Part shown: positions 1 through 9,600 of the stretch, piece after piece
How positions within the stretch are numbered: the first letter of the stretch is position 1
Layout: every line of letters starts with the position of its first letter
Assembly: GCF_005938085.1 (NCBI RefSeq)
Contig: NZ_SMZK01000001.1
Location: forward strand, 930,001-994,000
DNA from: Haloterrigena sp. H1
GTDB taxonomy: Archaea > Halobacteriota > Halobacteria > Halobacteriales > Natrialbaceae
Length of the DNA: 64,000 nt
Direction of reading: 5' to 3'
Made by a program: the position numbers and the translations under genes
Notes under the pieces: model-generated
What the model was told of the DNA's origin: nothing
The model's input: only the letters and a program-made list of their open reading frames with translations
Database searches by the model: none

Positions 1-694
1 GCTCGTGGATGGTGTCGATCGCCTCGTCTTCGCTATCGGCATAGCAGCCGTGTAGCTGGGTGTATTTCGGTCCCTCGCCGCCCGCATCTTCGTAGGCCTC
101 GACCGGCTCCGATTTTGGGCCGGAACACCAGAGCCCGTCCGTGCTGTCGGCGACCCACTGGGCCGTCTGTGGCCCGAACGCGCTCCCGATCACCGTCGGC
201 TGGTCGTCGGGGACTGTATAGAGGCGCGCGTTCTCGACCGTGTAGTGAGTGCCGTGATGGCTCGTCGTCTCGCCGGTCCAGAGGTTGCGCATGACGTCCA
301 TCGCTTCGTCGAGTTTCGCGAGGCGGACGTCGTGCTCGGGCCAGCGCTCGCCGGTGACGTGTTCGTTCAGGTTCTCCCCGGTGCCGACGCCGAACGTAAA
401 GCGGTCACCGAGCATCTCGTCGACAGTGGCGACGGCGTGGGCGACGTTGACCGGATGAATGCGGGTCGTCGGACAGGTGACGCCCACCCCGACCTCGATC
501 TCGTCGGTCGCCGTCGCGATCGCGCCGAGCGTCGACCAGACGAACGGCGACTCCCCCTGTGCGGAGACCCACGGGTGGAAGTGATCCGAGATCGAGACGA
601 AATCGAAGCCGGCGTCCTCGGCGCGGCGGGCGATGTCGACCAGTTCCGTCGGGCCGAACTCCTCGCTCGAGAGGGTGTATCCGAGCTGGGGCAT
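1..694 (-). CDS. LLM-class F420-dependent oxidoreductase, 3' end outside window
   Basis: Reading the minus strand from the ATG at 694 gives an uninterrupted frame of about 231 codons that leaves the window. It begins MPQLGYTLSSEEFGPTEL and contains DAGFDFVSISDHFHPW, a GVGVTCPTTRIHP stretch and a GTGENLNEHVTGERWP stretch. These are typical of the luciferase-like TIM-barrel family, in particular the F420-dependent glucose-6-phosphate dehydrogenase-like subgroup common in haloarchaea. Such enzymes pass hydride between coenzyme F420 and an organic substrate; the substrate here is unknown. The gene is divergent from the ABC exporter at 836, with about 140 bp between the starts that must hold both promoters. 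The C-terminal third is not visible. Confidence 0.85.
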   Translation of the reverse strand, partial: MPQLGYTLSSEEFGPTELVDIARRAEDAGFDFVSISDHFHPWVSAQGESPFVWSTLGAIATATDEIEVGVGVTCPTTRIHPVNVAHAVATVDEMLGDRFTFGVGTGENLNEHVTGERWPEHDVRLAKLDEAMDVMRNLWTGETTSHHGTHYTVENARLYTVPDDQPTVIGSAFGPQTAQWVADSTDGLWCSGPKSEPVEAYEDAGGEGPKYTQLHGCYADSEDEAIDTIHE

Positions 695-835
695 TCTCGA
701 GGCAGTACCACAGTCCGGCCGGTAACGGTTGAGCCTGCGACGGCAAGAGCGCGGTTCGTACTCGCGTCGCTCGAGCCGAACCCCGGGGCCGGCCGAATCG
801 AACCCCTTACCCGCGATGCGTGGGAACCGACCCCT

Positions 836-1816
836 ATGGAAGCCGTAGTCGAAGCAACGGATCTCGAGAAGACCTACGGCGAGACCGTCGCCCTGTCGCA
901 GGCCTCGCTGTCGGTCGCACGCGGCGAGGTCTTTGCACTGATCGGGCCGAACGGGGCCGGGAAGACGACGCTCGTCCGCGCGCTGACGGGGACGACCGAA
1001 CCCGACGGCGGCAGTGCACGAATTCTCGGCGCAGAGCCGGCGGCCGTCGATCGCGACCGACTCGGCGTGTTGCCACAGGAGTTCTCGCCACCGGGCCGGC
1101 TCAGCGCTCGCGAACTGCTCGCGTACTACGCCGGCCTCTACGACGACGCGCGCGATCCCGAGGACGTCCTCGCGGACGTCGGCCTCGTCGACGCCGGCGA
1201 CACCTGGTACGAGGACCTCTCGGGCGGCCAACAGCGCCGGGCCTGCGTCGGATCTGCGCTGGTCAACGACCCCGATCTGCTCTTTCTCGACGAGCCAACG
1301 ACCGGCATCGACCCCGCCGGCCGCCGCACCGTCTGGCGACTGATCGAAGACCTCGCCGACGCCGGGACGACCGTCGTCCTCACGACGCACGACATGGCCG
1401 AGGCCGAACGACTCGCCGATCGTGTCGGTCTGCTCGCCGACGGCTCGCTCGTCGCACAGGGCACACCAACTGACCTCGTCCAGGACCACGGCGGCTCGAG
1501 CCGGCTCACCGTCGAAACGGCAGCCGATCCCGATGCCTTCGACGACCTCGCGTATCCGGTCGACCGACCGGAACGCGGTCGGGGCCGAACGCCGGACGGC
1601 GCGGTCGTCGTACGCGACATCGATCCCGCCGCGATCGGGACGGTCGTCGACTACCTCGAGACGCACGACATCGCCTACACCGAGCTCTCGTGGGCCGAAC
1701 CGGATCTCGAGGACGTCTATCTCGCGCTGGCCGACGCGACCGAGCGGGAGCGAACGGATCGCCTCGAGAGCGAAAGCGGAGACGCAGACCTCGCACAGGC
1801 GGGTGAAACGGCATGA
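836..1816 (+). CDS. ABC exporter ATP-binding protein
   Basis: A 326-aa nucleotide-binding protein of the ABC-2/daunorubicin-resistance type. Walker A GPNGAGKTT lies at about residues 37-45, the signature LSGGQQRR at about 128, Walker B LLFLDEPTTG at about 150, and the switch His is in LTTHDMAEAE. The C-terminal ~90 residues form the extra domain usual in this exporter class. The open frame extends upstream to 245, but similarity begins at the ATG at 836, so that start is preferred; the upstream part lies antisense to the LLM gene. The stop overlaps the start of the permease at 1813, so the two are translationally coupled. Substrate cannot be inferred; lipid, drug or polysaccharide export are all possible. 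Confidence 0.93.
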   Translation: MEAVVEATDLEKTYGETVALSQASLSVARGEVFALIGPNGAGKTTLVRALTGTTEPDGGSARILGAEPAAVDRDRLGVLPQEFSPPGRLSARELLAYYAGLYDDARDPEDVLADVGLVDAGDTWYEDLSGGQQRRACVGSALVNDPDLLFLDEPTTGIDPAGRRTVWRLIEDLADAGTTVVLTTHDMAEAERLADRVGLLADGSLVAQGTPTDLVQDHGGSSRLTVETAADPDAFDDLAYPVDRPERGRGRTPDGAVVVRDIDPAAIGTVVDYLETHDIAYTELSWAEPDLEDVYLALADATERERTDRLESESGDADLAQAGETA

Positions 1817-2586
1817 GCCGAATGGGACGCGTCGGTGCCGAGACGAGCGCCGGCTGGCGGTCGTTCGTTCGCCGACGGACGGCCGTGTTCTTCACGTTCT
1901 TCTTCCCGGTCATCCTGATCGTTATCTTCGGCGCGCTGATCCGGACCGATCCGACGGGCGAGGGGCTGTTCACGGAACCGGCGGCTTACTACGTGCCAGG
2001 CTATCTCGCCGTCGTCGTCCTCTTTACGCCGCTGTCGCGGATGGGCAGCGAGGTCGCACGCCACCGCGAGGGGAGCCGCTTCGAAAAACTCGCGACGACG
2101 CCGCTGACCCGCGCTGAGTGGCTGCTCGCCCAGACTGCGGTCAACGCCGCGATCATCGGGCTGGCGAGCCTGCTCATCCTCGGACTGGTGGTCCTGCTGA
2201 CGGGTGCCCAGATCGCGTTCTCGCCGTTTTTGATTCCGTACATCCTGATCGGCGTGATCTGTTTCTGTGGTGTCGGCGCGATGCTCGGCAGCTACACCGA
2301 CTCTCAAGACGGCGCAGTCGCCGCCAGCAACGCGATCGGGCTGCCACTGCTCTTCCTCTCGGAGACGTTCATCTCGCTGTCGCAACTGCCCGGCTGGTTC
2401 GGTCCGCTCGTCAACCTCTCGCCGCTGACCTACTTCGCACGCGGCGTGCGGTCCGCGACGTACGCGGGCGCAGAGGTGCCCGCGGTCGCCGGCGTCGACC
2501 CGGCACTCGCGAACCTCGGAATCCTCACCGCGCTCGCCGTCGTCGCCTTCGCGCTCGGTGCGCGATCGATCCCACGGACGGACTAG
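1813..2586 (+). CDS. ABC-2 type transporter permease
   Basis: A 257-aa integral membrane protein. After a short basic N-terminus ([19 protein letters not shown]) there are six predicted membrane spans, with the conserved ABC-2 signature around [11 protein letters not shown] and the C-terminal [21 protein letters not shown] region typical of DrrB/NodJ-like permeases. It overlaps the ATPase gene by four bases (ATGA), so both subunits are expected in one mRNA and one complex. The downstream truD gene begins 58 bp later with its own TATA-like TTTAGG, so the exporter is probably a two-gene operon. Confidence 0.93.
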   Translation: MSRMGRVGAETSAGWRSFVRRRTAVFFTFFFPVILIVIFGALIRTDPTGEGLFTEPAAYYVPGYLAVVVLFTPLSRMGSEVARHREGSRFEKLATTPLTRAEWLLAQTAVNAAIIGLASLLILGLVVLLTGAQIAFSPFLIPYILIGVICFCGVGAMLGSYTDSQDGAVAASNAIGLPLLFLSETFISLSQLPGWFGPLVNLSPLTYFARGVRSATYAGAEVPAVAGVDPALANLGILTALAVVAFALGARSIPRTD

Positions 2587-2644
2587 CCGCCGGCCGCGAG
2601 AACGAACCGATTTAGGCTCCGCACGCCAAGCCCCGGCAACCAGC

Positions 2645-3997
2645 ATGCGCCCAGCCCACCCCATCGAGCAGGCCGTCGGTATGGAACACTACGTCTCTGA
2701 AACTGACGGCGTCGGCGGCCGCCTTCGCGAGGACGACGAACATTTCCGGGTGCGCGAACTCGAGCGCTTCGACACCGAACCCGTCGACGCCTCAATGGAC
2801 GCCTACCCGCATCTCGTCTTCCGGGCGACGCTGCAGGGCTGGGATACCAACGACTTCGCGTCGCGACTCTCTGACGCGCTCGGGGTTTCCCGTGAACGCG
2901 TCAACTGGGCCGGAACGAAAGACAAGTACGCCGTGACGACACAGCTGTTCTCGGTCTACGGGGCTGACCCCGAAGACGTCCCCGAGATCGACGGCGCGGA
3001 CATCGAAGTGCTGGGCCGTGCGGGACGGAACCTCGAGTTCGGCGACCTCGCGGGCAACGCCTTCGAACTCGTCGTCAGCGACCCCGACCGCCCCGACAAC
3101 GCCGTGGCGATCACCGACGAACTGCACGAATTCGGTGGGCTCGAGGGTCAAGAAAACGACGACGCGACTTCGATCGGCGTCCCGAATTTCTTCGGTCAGC
3201 AGCGCTTTGGCAGCCGCCGGCCGGTTACCCACGAGGTCGGCCTCGCGATCGCCCGTGGCGACTGGGAAGGTGCGGTGATGGCCTATCTCGGGAACCCGAC
3301 GGACGCAGAACCGGAGTCGACCCAGGAAGCCAGAGCCTTCGTCGAGGAAACGCGCGACTGGCAGGAAGCACTCGAGCGCGTTCCCAACCGCCTCCGATAC
3401 GAACGCTCGATGATCCACGCGCTCGCAGAACACGACGGCGAGCCCGGTCCCGACGAGTTCCGAGCCGCTCTCGAGCGCGTGCCCTCGAACCTCCAGCGGC
3501 TGTTCGTCCACGCAGCCCAGTCATACGCGTTCAACCTGATGCTCTCCAAGCGGCTCGAGCGCGGCCTGCCGTTCGATCGCCCTATCGACGGTGACGTTGT
3601 CTGCTTTTCTGACACCGACGCGCCCGAGGGCCTCGAGTTGCCCGACCCCGACCGGCTCCAGCGCGTCGACGAGCGCCGCGTCGACTCGGTGACGCGCCAC
3701 TGCGAGCGCGGCCGCGCGTTCGTCACCGCGCCGCTGGTCGGCACCGAGACGGAGTTGGCCGACGGCGAACAGGGTGAGATCGAACGCGCTGTCCTCGACG
3801 AATTGGACCTCGAGCCGGCGGACTTCGACCTCCCCGGTGAGTTCCACTCGACCGGCACCCGGCGGGCGATCCTCCTGCGGACGGACCTGTCGCTCGAGAC
3901 CGACCTGCTGACCCTCTCGTTTGCGCTCCCGAAGGGGTCGTACGCGACGGTCGTCTCCCGGGAGTACTTGAAAGTCGATCCGGTCCACCTCGGCTAA
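2645..3997 (+). CDS. truD: tRNA pseudouridine(13) synthase TruD
   Basis: A 450-aa protein that isomerises U13 of tRNA to pseudouridine. The N-terminal region starts [18 protein letters not shown], and the TruD signature [11 protein letters not shown] carries the catalytic Asp in KDK at about residue 99. The C-terminal half contains the TRUD insertion domain and ends [15 protein letters not shown], a family hallmark. A longer frame exists upstream from 2558, but a TTTAGG box about 30 bp before the ATG at 2645 supports that start with a short leader. In many haloarchaea truD follows the pth2 gene; here it follows an ABC exporter, so the usual partner is absent. Confidence 0.95.
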   Translation: MRPAHPIEQAVGMEHYVSETDGVGGRLREDDEHFRVRELERFDTEPVDASMDAYPHLVFRATLQGWDTNDFASRLSDALGVSRERVNWAGTKDKYAVTTQLFSVYGADPEDVPEIDGADIEVLGRAGRNLEFGDLAGNAFELVVSDPDRPDNAVAITDELHEFGGLEGQENDDATSIGVPNFFGQQRFGSRRPVTHEVGLAIARGDWEGAVMAYLGNPTDAEPESTQEARAFVEETRDWQEALERVPNRLRYERSMIHALAEHDGEPGPDEFRAALERVPSNLQRLFVHAAQSYAFNLMLSKRLERGLPFDRPIDGDVVCFSDTDAPEGLELPDPDRLQRVDERRVDSVTRHCERGRAFVTAPLVGTETELADGEQGEIERAVLDELDLEPADFDLPGEFHSTGTRRAILLRTDLSLETDLLTLSFALPKGSYATVVSREYLKVDPVHLG

Positions 3998-4073
3998 CGC
4001 TGTTGTACCCGGCAGCGACACATCTCGAGACGGTCGCCGAAGCGTTTAGACGGTGGCACGAGTAGGCTCGCAC

Positions 4074-4370
4074 ATGATCGGCACGGACGAGACCCGCGAG
4101 ATCGTCGATTGGCAGAAGACGACCGTAGACGGGCAACCGGTGTACGAAATCGAGTACAGCGAGCCGGTTCCGGAGCCGACGGGGCGATCGAAGCCGCTCT
4201 TTGGCGCGAGCAGCGGCGGGACGGTACCGGCCGGCGAGCAGTCGTTTCTGCTGCCGGACGGCGAGCGAATTCCCGCGACGGAGGCAGCCTGCGAGGCCGA
4301 CGGGACCACGCTACGCGTCCGCCACGAGCCGTCGACGCTGGCTCGTCTCCGGCGATACCTGCCATGGTAA
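4074..4370 (+). CDS. Small hypothetical protein
   Basis: A 98-aa protein starting MIGTDETREIVDWQKTTVDG. An upstream in-frame ATG at 4053 would add seven residues, but the TTTAGA box at about 4046 leaves room for only a short leader before 4074. The protein is acidic with Gly/Ser-rich middle and a basic C-terminus (LARLRRYLPW). No signal peptide or membrane segment is seen. I do not recognise the family. Codon use matches its neighbours, so it is likely real. It is followed by the zinc-ribbon gene after about 70 bp. Confidence 0.7.
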   Translation: MIGTDETREIVDWQKTTVDGQPVYEIEYSEPVPEPTGRSKPLFGASSGGTVPAGEQSFLLPDGERIPATEAACEADGTTLRVRHEPSTLARLRRYLPW

Positions 4371-4439
4371 GATCGACTGTCGTCGAGCGCGTATAGGGCC
4401 GCTGACAGCCTTTTGCTCGTTCGTGTCCAACGGACACCC

Positions 4440-4871
4440 ATGCGTAGCAAACGCGTCCAACAGGAGATCGACGACCTCGTCGCGCAGGGCTGGCGAATCG
4501 AAGAGGAGACGCCCGACCGCGTCGTGATGGTCGACCGTGAATTCGGCTCGGTCGGCTCGCACATCGTCGTCGCGCTGCTGACGTTCTGGTTCTCTTTGGG
4601 GGTTGGAAACGTCGTCTGGGCCGCGTACAACTACGTTTCGAACTCACGGCGTCGTGTGCTCTGGGAGGACGGCGACGCCTGTCCGTCCTGTGGGGCCGCT
4701 GTGTCGGCGACCGACGACTACTGCCAATCCTGTGGTGAGGCCCTCGAGAGCAGCCCCGACCCGACCAGCACGATCTCCTGTCCCGACTGTGAGGCAGTCG
4801 TCACCGACGGCTCGCGGTACTGCCCGGCCTGCGGGGCGAAACTTGCGGATACGGACGATATGGCCTCGTAG
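4440..4871 (+). CDS. Membrane protein with two zinc ribbons
   Basis: A 143-aa protein. The N-terminal ~40 residues are a soluble helical segment (QQEIDDLVAQGWRIEEE), followed by a single membrane span around residues 43-62 (HIVVALLTFWFSLGVGNVVW). The C-terminal half holds two consecutive zinc ribbons, CPSCG..YCQSCG and CPDCE..YCPACG. The ATG at 4440 sits just after a region resembling a haloarchaeal promoter. The ribbons probably face the cytoplasm and could bind nucleic acid or protein; the function is unknown. Confidence 0.8.
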   Translation: MRSKRVQQEIDDLVAQGWRIEEETPDRVVMVDREFGSVGSHIVVALLTFWFSLGVGNVVWAAYNYVSNSRRRVLWEDGDACPSCGAAVSATDDYCQSCGEALESSPDPTSTISCPDCEAVVTDGSRYCPACGAKLADTDDMAS

Positions 4872-4933
4872 CGGACGCCGCACCGACGAACCAAACTGAT
4901 AGGTACGTCGACCGCTAGACGGTGTATACGGCA

Positions 4934-5770
4934 ATGGAGCTGGATTCTGCCCCCCACATTCTCCTGACGAACGACGACGGGATCGACGCACCCGGGATCC
5001 GGGCGCTGTACGACGCCCTCCAGGCGGTCGGCACGGTCACCGTCGTCGCGCCCGACCGGAACCGTAGTGCCGTCGGTCGCTCGCTCTCGTATGGCCGGAC
5101 GCGCTCGTCGCCCGACGATCTTTCGCTGGATCTGGAAGCGGATTCCTTTACCTCACCGGTGCCCCACACCGACCACGAACTCGGCTACGCGGTCGACGGC
5201 ACCCCCTGTGATTGTGCCATCGTCGGCGTCAACGCCTTAGATCCCGAACCCGACATCGTCGTCTCGGGCTGCAACTCGGGGGCGAACCTGGGTGCCTACG
5301 TCCTTTCCCGGTCGGGGACGGTCAGCGCCGCGATGGAGGCGGCTTTTCTCGAGACGCCGTCGATCGCCGTCTCGATGGATACGCTCGGCTACGACGGGGA
5401 GCTCGAGCCGGCGGCCTTCGACCGGGCGGCCGAAATCACCGCCACGATCGTCGGCGGTGCGCCCGGAACCGGCCTGTTCGACCGCGTCGACTACCTGAAC
5501 GTCAACGTTCCCCGGCCGGATCGCGAGCCGAACGGCTATGCGATTACGCGACCGACTCAAATCTACGAGATGGATGCGACAGTCGAGGACGGCGGCTTCC
5601 AGCTCACGAACAAACTCTGGCAACAAATGGCAAACCGGGACATCCCCGATCCCGAGGACACCGACCGCCACGCCGTGCTCGCCGATCAGATTTCGATCTC
5701 GCCGCTTCGCATCCCCTACGAGGTCGTTGATACCGAGGCCGTTCGGACCATCATAGAGCACCTGTTCTAG
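4934..5770 (+). CDS. surE: 5'/3'-nucleotidase SurE
   Basis: A 278-aa metal-dependent survival-protein phosphatase that dephosphorylates nucleoside 5'- and 3'-monophosphates. The N-terminal metal site motif ILLTNDDGIDAPG is intact (residues ~9-21, with the paired Asp). VVAPDRNRSAVGRS and VVSGCNSGANLG (Asn metal ligand) follow, then YLNVNVPRP. I chose the ATG at 4934; a GTG at 4922 in the same frame would add only MYTA. Length matches the family. It stands alone between the zinc-ribbon and DUF2103 genes, all on the same strand. Confidence 0.95.
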   Translation: MELDSAPHILLTNDDGIDAPGIRALYDALQAVGTVTVVAPDRNRSAVGRSLSYGRTRSSPDDLSLDLEADSFTSPVPHTDHELGYAVDGTPCDCAIVGVNALDPEPDIVVSGCNSGANLGAYVLSRSGTVSAAMEAAFLETPSIAVSMDTLGYDGELEPAAFDRAAEITATIVGGAPGTGLFDRVDYLNVNVPRPDREPNGYAITRPTQIYEMDATVEDGGFQLTNKLWQQMANRDIPDPEDTDRHAVLADQISISPLRIPYEVVDTEAVRTIIEHLF

Positions 5771-5831
5771 CACCACGGTAGCCGGCCGAAAAAACACGGC
5801 TGTTTTACACGGGGAGTGTCAAGACGCCATT

Positions 5832-6590
5832 ATGGAGTGTCGCCACTGTGCATCGCCGCTCGAGAAACCTGGCGACTACTGTCTGGTCTGCCGGGACGCC
5901 AACACCGAGGCGATCGTCCTCGAGGCGGCACGCGACAGAGCGACCATCACGATGCTCGCGGGTGAGGACGAGCCGCGCGAGCGCGACGGGTCGGCAGATC
6001 TCGACGAGCAAGTCCTCGGCGAGACGACGATCACGACGACGCCGGAAGACGGCGAGAACGAGCCGATCGAACTCCGAAACTTCGCTGGACTGATCGGCGA
6101 CGAGATCCGTCGGAAGCGCCCCGAGGAAGTCTACGCCGGCGGCACGCGGACGGTAATTCGTGCCGTGCGCGAGGACCTCCACCATCCGTTCTACCGCGTC
6201 GACGACGACGATCCAGTGCAGGCCGTCCTCGAGCGCCGCGGCAATCGCGCACTCGACGTCGTCGAGACGCCGCCGGCCGAGAAGATCGGCGGCAGCCACA
6301 CGACGCTTATCGGCGGCCGGACGGGTATGGAGGCGATCCACGCCGTCGCGGGCCACCCCCACGTCAAGAAGGTCATTCCGGGCCCCATCGACGCCGGCGG
6401 CAAGGGCTCTCAGTCGGGTATGCGCGCGAAGGTCACTCGCGCCGACGACGGCGGCAACGTTCGAATGTTGCTTCGGGACGGCTCGAGCGTCCAAGAAAAC
6501 CGCGTCGTGACGACCGCTCGAGATCGTGAGATGGGCGAGCGAATTCGGGCGGATTTGAACGACGTGCTCGCTGAAGCGGAGTTTCAGTAG
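5832..6590 (+). CDS. DUF2103 family metal-binding protein
   Basis: A 252-aa conserved archaeal protein. A zinc knuckle starts the chain (CRHC at residues 3-6 and CLVC near 18-21). An acidic linker follows to about residue 75, and then the DUF2103 domain with the conserved GGSHTTLIGGRTGMEAI and KVIPGPIDAGGKGSQSG blocks. The family is only described as predicted metal-binding, and biochemical function is not established. The C-terminal domain has basic conserved residues suggesting RNA or nucleotide contact, which is inference. It is convergent with the large surface-protein gene; a short GC-rich hairpin (CCGCC/GGCGG, 6644-6659) sits between the two stops. Confidence 0.85.
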   Translation: MECRHCASPLEKPGDYCLVCRDANTEAIVLEAARDRATITMLAGEDEPRERDGSADLDEQVLGETTITTTPEDGENEPIELRNFAGLIGDEIRRKRPEEVYAGGTRTVIRAVREDLHHPFYRVDDDDPVQAVLERRGNRALDVVETPPAEKIGGSHTTLIGGRTGMEAIHAVAGHPHVKKVIPGPIDAGGKGSQSGMRAKVTRADDGGNVRMLLRDGSSVQENRVVTTARDREMGERIRADLNDVLAEAEFQ

Positions 6591-6662
6591 CGCTAACAAT
6601 GGGCGTGCGGCTGGTCGCCGTCGGTGAGCCGGCCGCTCGAGCGCCGCCGATCGCGGCGGTAG

Positions 6663-9600
6663 CTAGTCGTCAACCGGTTCGACTGGTTGATCATCCGGCT
6701 GCTCGTCAACCGGCTCCGCCGGGGAGTCTTCTGTCTGTTCGTCTCCGGATGAGTCGGGCGATTCCGGTTCCTCGGAGGGGACAGGTTCCTCCGGTGGCTC
6801 TGATTCTTCGGGAGTGGCTGGCTCTTCCGGTGGTCCTGGTTCCTGGGGACTGTCTGGCTCTTCCGGTGGTTCTGGTTCCTCGGGCGAGTCAGACTCTTCC
6901 GGTTGCTCGTCGGGAGTGCTGTCGGGCGATTCGCCAGCCGTTTCGGGTTCAGTCACCGTGAACTGGATCGACGCAGCGTCATCGTCGGTGCGCACGGTTG
7001 CGGTTCGGTCGCCGACATCCGTCTGGGTCGTCGCATGCGTCAGCGTGACTGATCCCGTCTCGTCGGCAGCGAGTGACACAGGTTGGGTGTCGACGCCCTG
7101 TTGCTGGTCGATATCCAGGTACACGTCAGTCTCGCCAGCTTCGGTGCCGACGTTCGTCACTTCGGCGGTCACCTCGAGTATGGCTCCGACTTCGACCGGA
7201 TCGGTCGAATTCACAGTTGTCACTTCGAACGTCGCTGGCTCGGCTGGTTCCTCGACGGTCACCTGCGCCGTCGCCTCGTCGTCCTCGCTGCGAACGGTGA
7301 CCGCGAGTTCGCCGACGTCCTCGGGTCGAGTCTGATACGACAGCGTCACCGTTTCGAGCGCACCTTCCTCGAGATTGACCTGCGCGGTGTCGACGACCTG
7401 CTCGTCGACCGCGAGCGCGAGTTCCTGAGAACCAGTGGCGTCTCCGACGTTTTCGACCTCGACCGTCACTTCAAGTGTCTCACCGGCCACTACGGGCTCT
7501 GTCGTCTCGAGGATGGCGACCGAAAACGCGGGCGCCGGATCTCGATACTCACCGGCTGGCTCCGTCTCGGCCCGGAGCGTCTCGTCGTAGAGGTAGTGCT
7601 CGAGGTCGGTCTCCCAGACGAGTCGCTCGTCGTCGGTTTCGGGCGTCCACTCGACGGTGAACGTGTGGGTTCCGGGTTCGAGTGCGGGCGGTTCGTCCCC
7701 AGTTGTTCCCGCGACGAACGCGCCGCCAAAGAGTTCGAGATCGTTCGGGTTCTCGTAGCCGAACGTGACTGTGTAGCTGTCGTCTTCCGCGGGCGTGACG
7801 TCCTCGAGTGCGATCGTCGGCCGCTCGGGCCGGCGTTCGTCGATGCAGTCGTTTGGGTTGCTTTCGCGGCGCTCATCCGATTCGAACCAATTGACGAAGA
7901 CGGTCCCGATAGTCGAGCCGAAGCCGTCGTCTCTGAGTCCGACGACGACCTCGTCGTCGGTCCGCTCGAGGACCCCCTCGTTATCGCTGATCTGGAGCCG
8001 AATCGTCCCGGAAAACGGGGCATCGATCGCGTCGCCGATCGTGATCCCCGGATGGGCGTTGCCGACGCCCGCCGGGTCGACGAAGAGCGTCTCGACAGTC
8101 AGGTCGTCGCCGTCTTCGAACGTTCCGGAGACGGTTGCCTGCGTGCAGTCGACGAACTCGATCTCGATGTCCCTGTCGTCGGTGCCGTAGACGAGGACCG
8201 TCCGTTCGTCCGAGGCAACGGCGCTCTCGACACGAACCGGGAACTCCTGGTCGTTTTCCACGAGTGCCGTTTCGAACGCCATCGTGACCCTCTCGCGGGC
8301 ACCCGGTTCGAGCCGTCTCGACGTGCTATCCACGACGGTTGGATCGTGACCGACAACGAACTCGAGATCCTGCGTCACGGTGACCTCGCTCGCGTTCTCG
8401 ACTTCGGCGGTCACCTCGAGTACGTCGCCAGCGTCGACGGGATCGTTCGTCCTGGTGATCGTCACGGTTACATCGACATCGTCTGTGCCGATCACCTCGA
8501 CGTCGCGGACGGCCGCGTCGTCGTCGCTTTCGACCCGTACGGGAAACGTCTGAGTTCGCCGGACGAGCGCCGTTTCGAATTCGAGACCGACCGTCTCGGT
8601 CTCGCCGCCGGCGACCGTCACCGACTGGGAATCGACGAGTTCGGGATCGTGACCGACGATCAGTTCGATTTCCTGGGTCGTCTCCGACTCGGCAGTGTTC
8701 TCGAGTGTTGCGGTCACCTCGAGGACATCGCCGGTCGTGACCGGATCGTTCGTCTCGATGTTCGTCACTGCCAGCGGCGGCTCGTCGACGTAGACGAAGA
8801 CAGGAACCTCGTCCGAATCACTCTCGGTTTCGATCCGGGCCGGGAACTCTTGAGCATTCCTGATGACTGCGGTCTCGTACCCCATCGTGACCGTCTCGGA
8901 TTCGCCAGACTCGAGCGAGACCACTGCCGTATCGACCACCGTCGGATCGTGACCGACGATCAACTGCACCTCTCGCGTAAGTCCCGTGGTGTGGCTGTTC
9001 TCGAACTCGGCGGTCACCTCGAGAAACTCGCCCGTCTGGACCGGTGCATTGGTCTCTACGATCGTCACGTCCAGTCCGATATCCTCGGTGCCGATCACCT
9101 CGACCGTCCGTTCATCGGCGCTGTCTTCGGTTTCGACCCGCGCGGGGAACGTCTGGGTTCGCCTGACGACTGCCGTTTCGAACTCAAGACCGATCGTTTC
9201 GGACTCGCCCCCGCCGACGGTCACCGACTGGCTGTCGACGAGTTCGGGATCGTGGCCGACGATCAGATCGACGTCCTGTGTTATTTCGGTGTCGGTCGTG
9301 TTCTCGACCGTCACCGTGACCTCGAGCACCTCGCCGGCGTCGACGGGATCGTTCGTCTCGAGGATCGACACGGCCAGGTCTGCATCGGTTTCGCCGACGT
9401 CGGCGATCACCCACGGCCGTTCGGACGTGATCGTTCCGTTCTCACTGATCACCCAGGCGATGATCGGACACCCATGGCAGCCGCTCTCGAGCGTGAGCGT
9501 CGCGGTGTCTTCGCTCCCGCTCACCGCTGTCTCATCGAGGACGACGTCCGCGTGGCCGAGCCACCAGACGACGCGGTCGAGCGCGCCGTCGGGGTGTGCG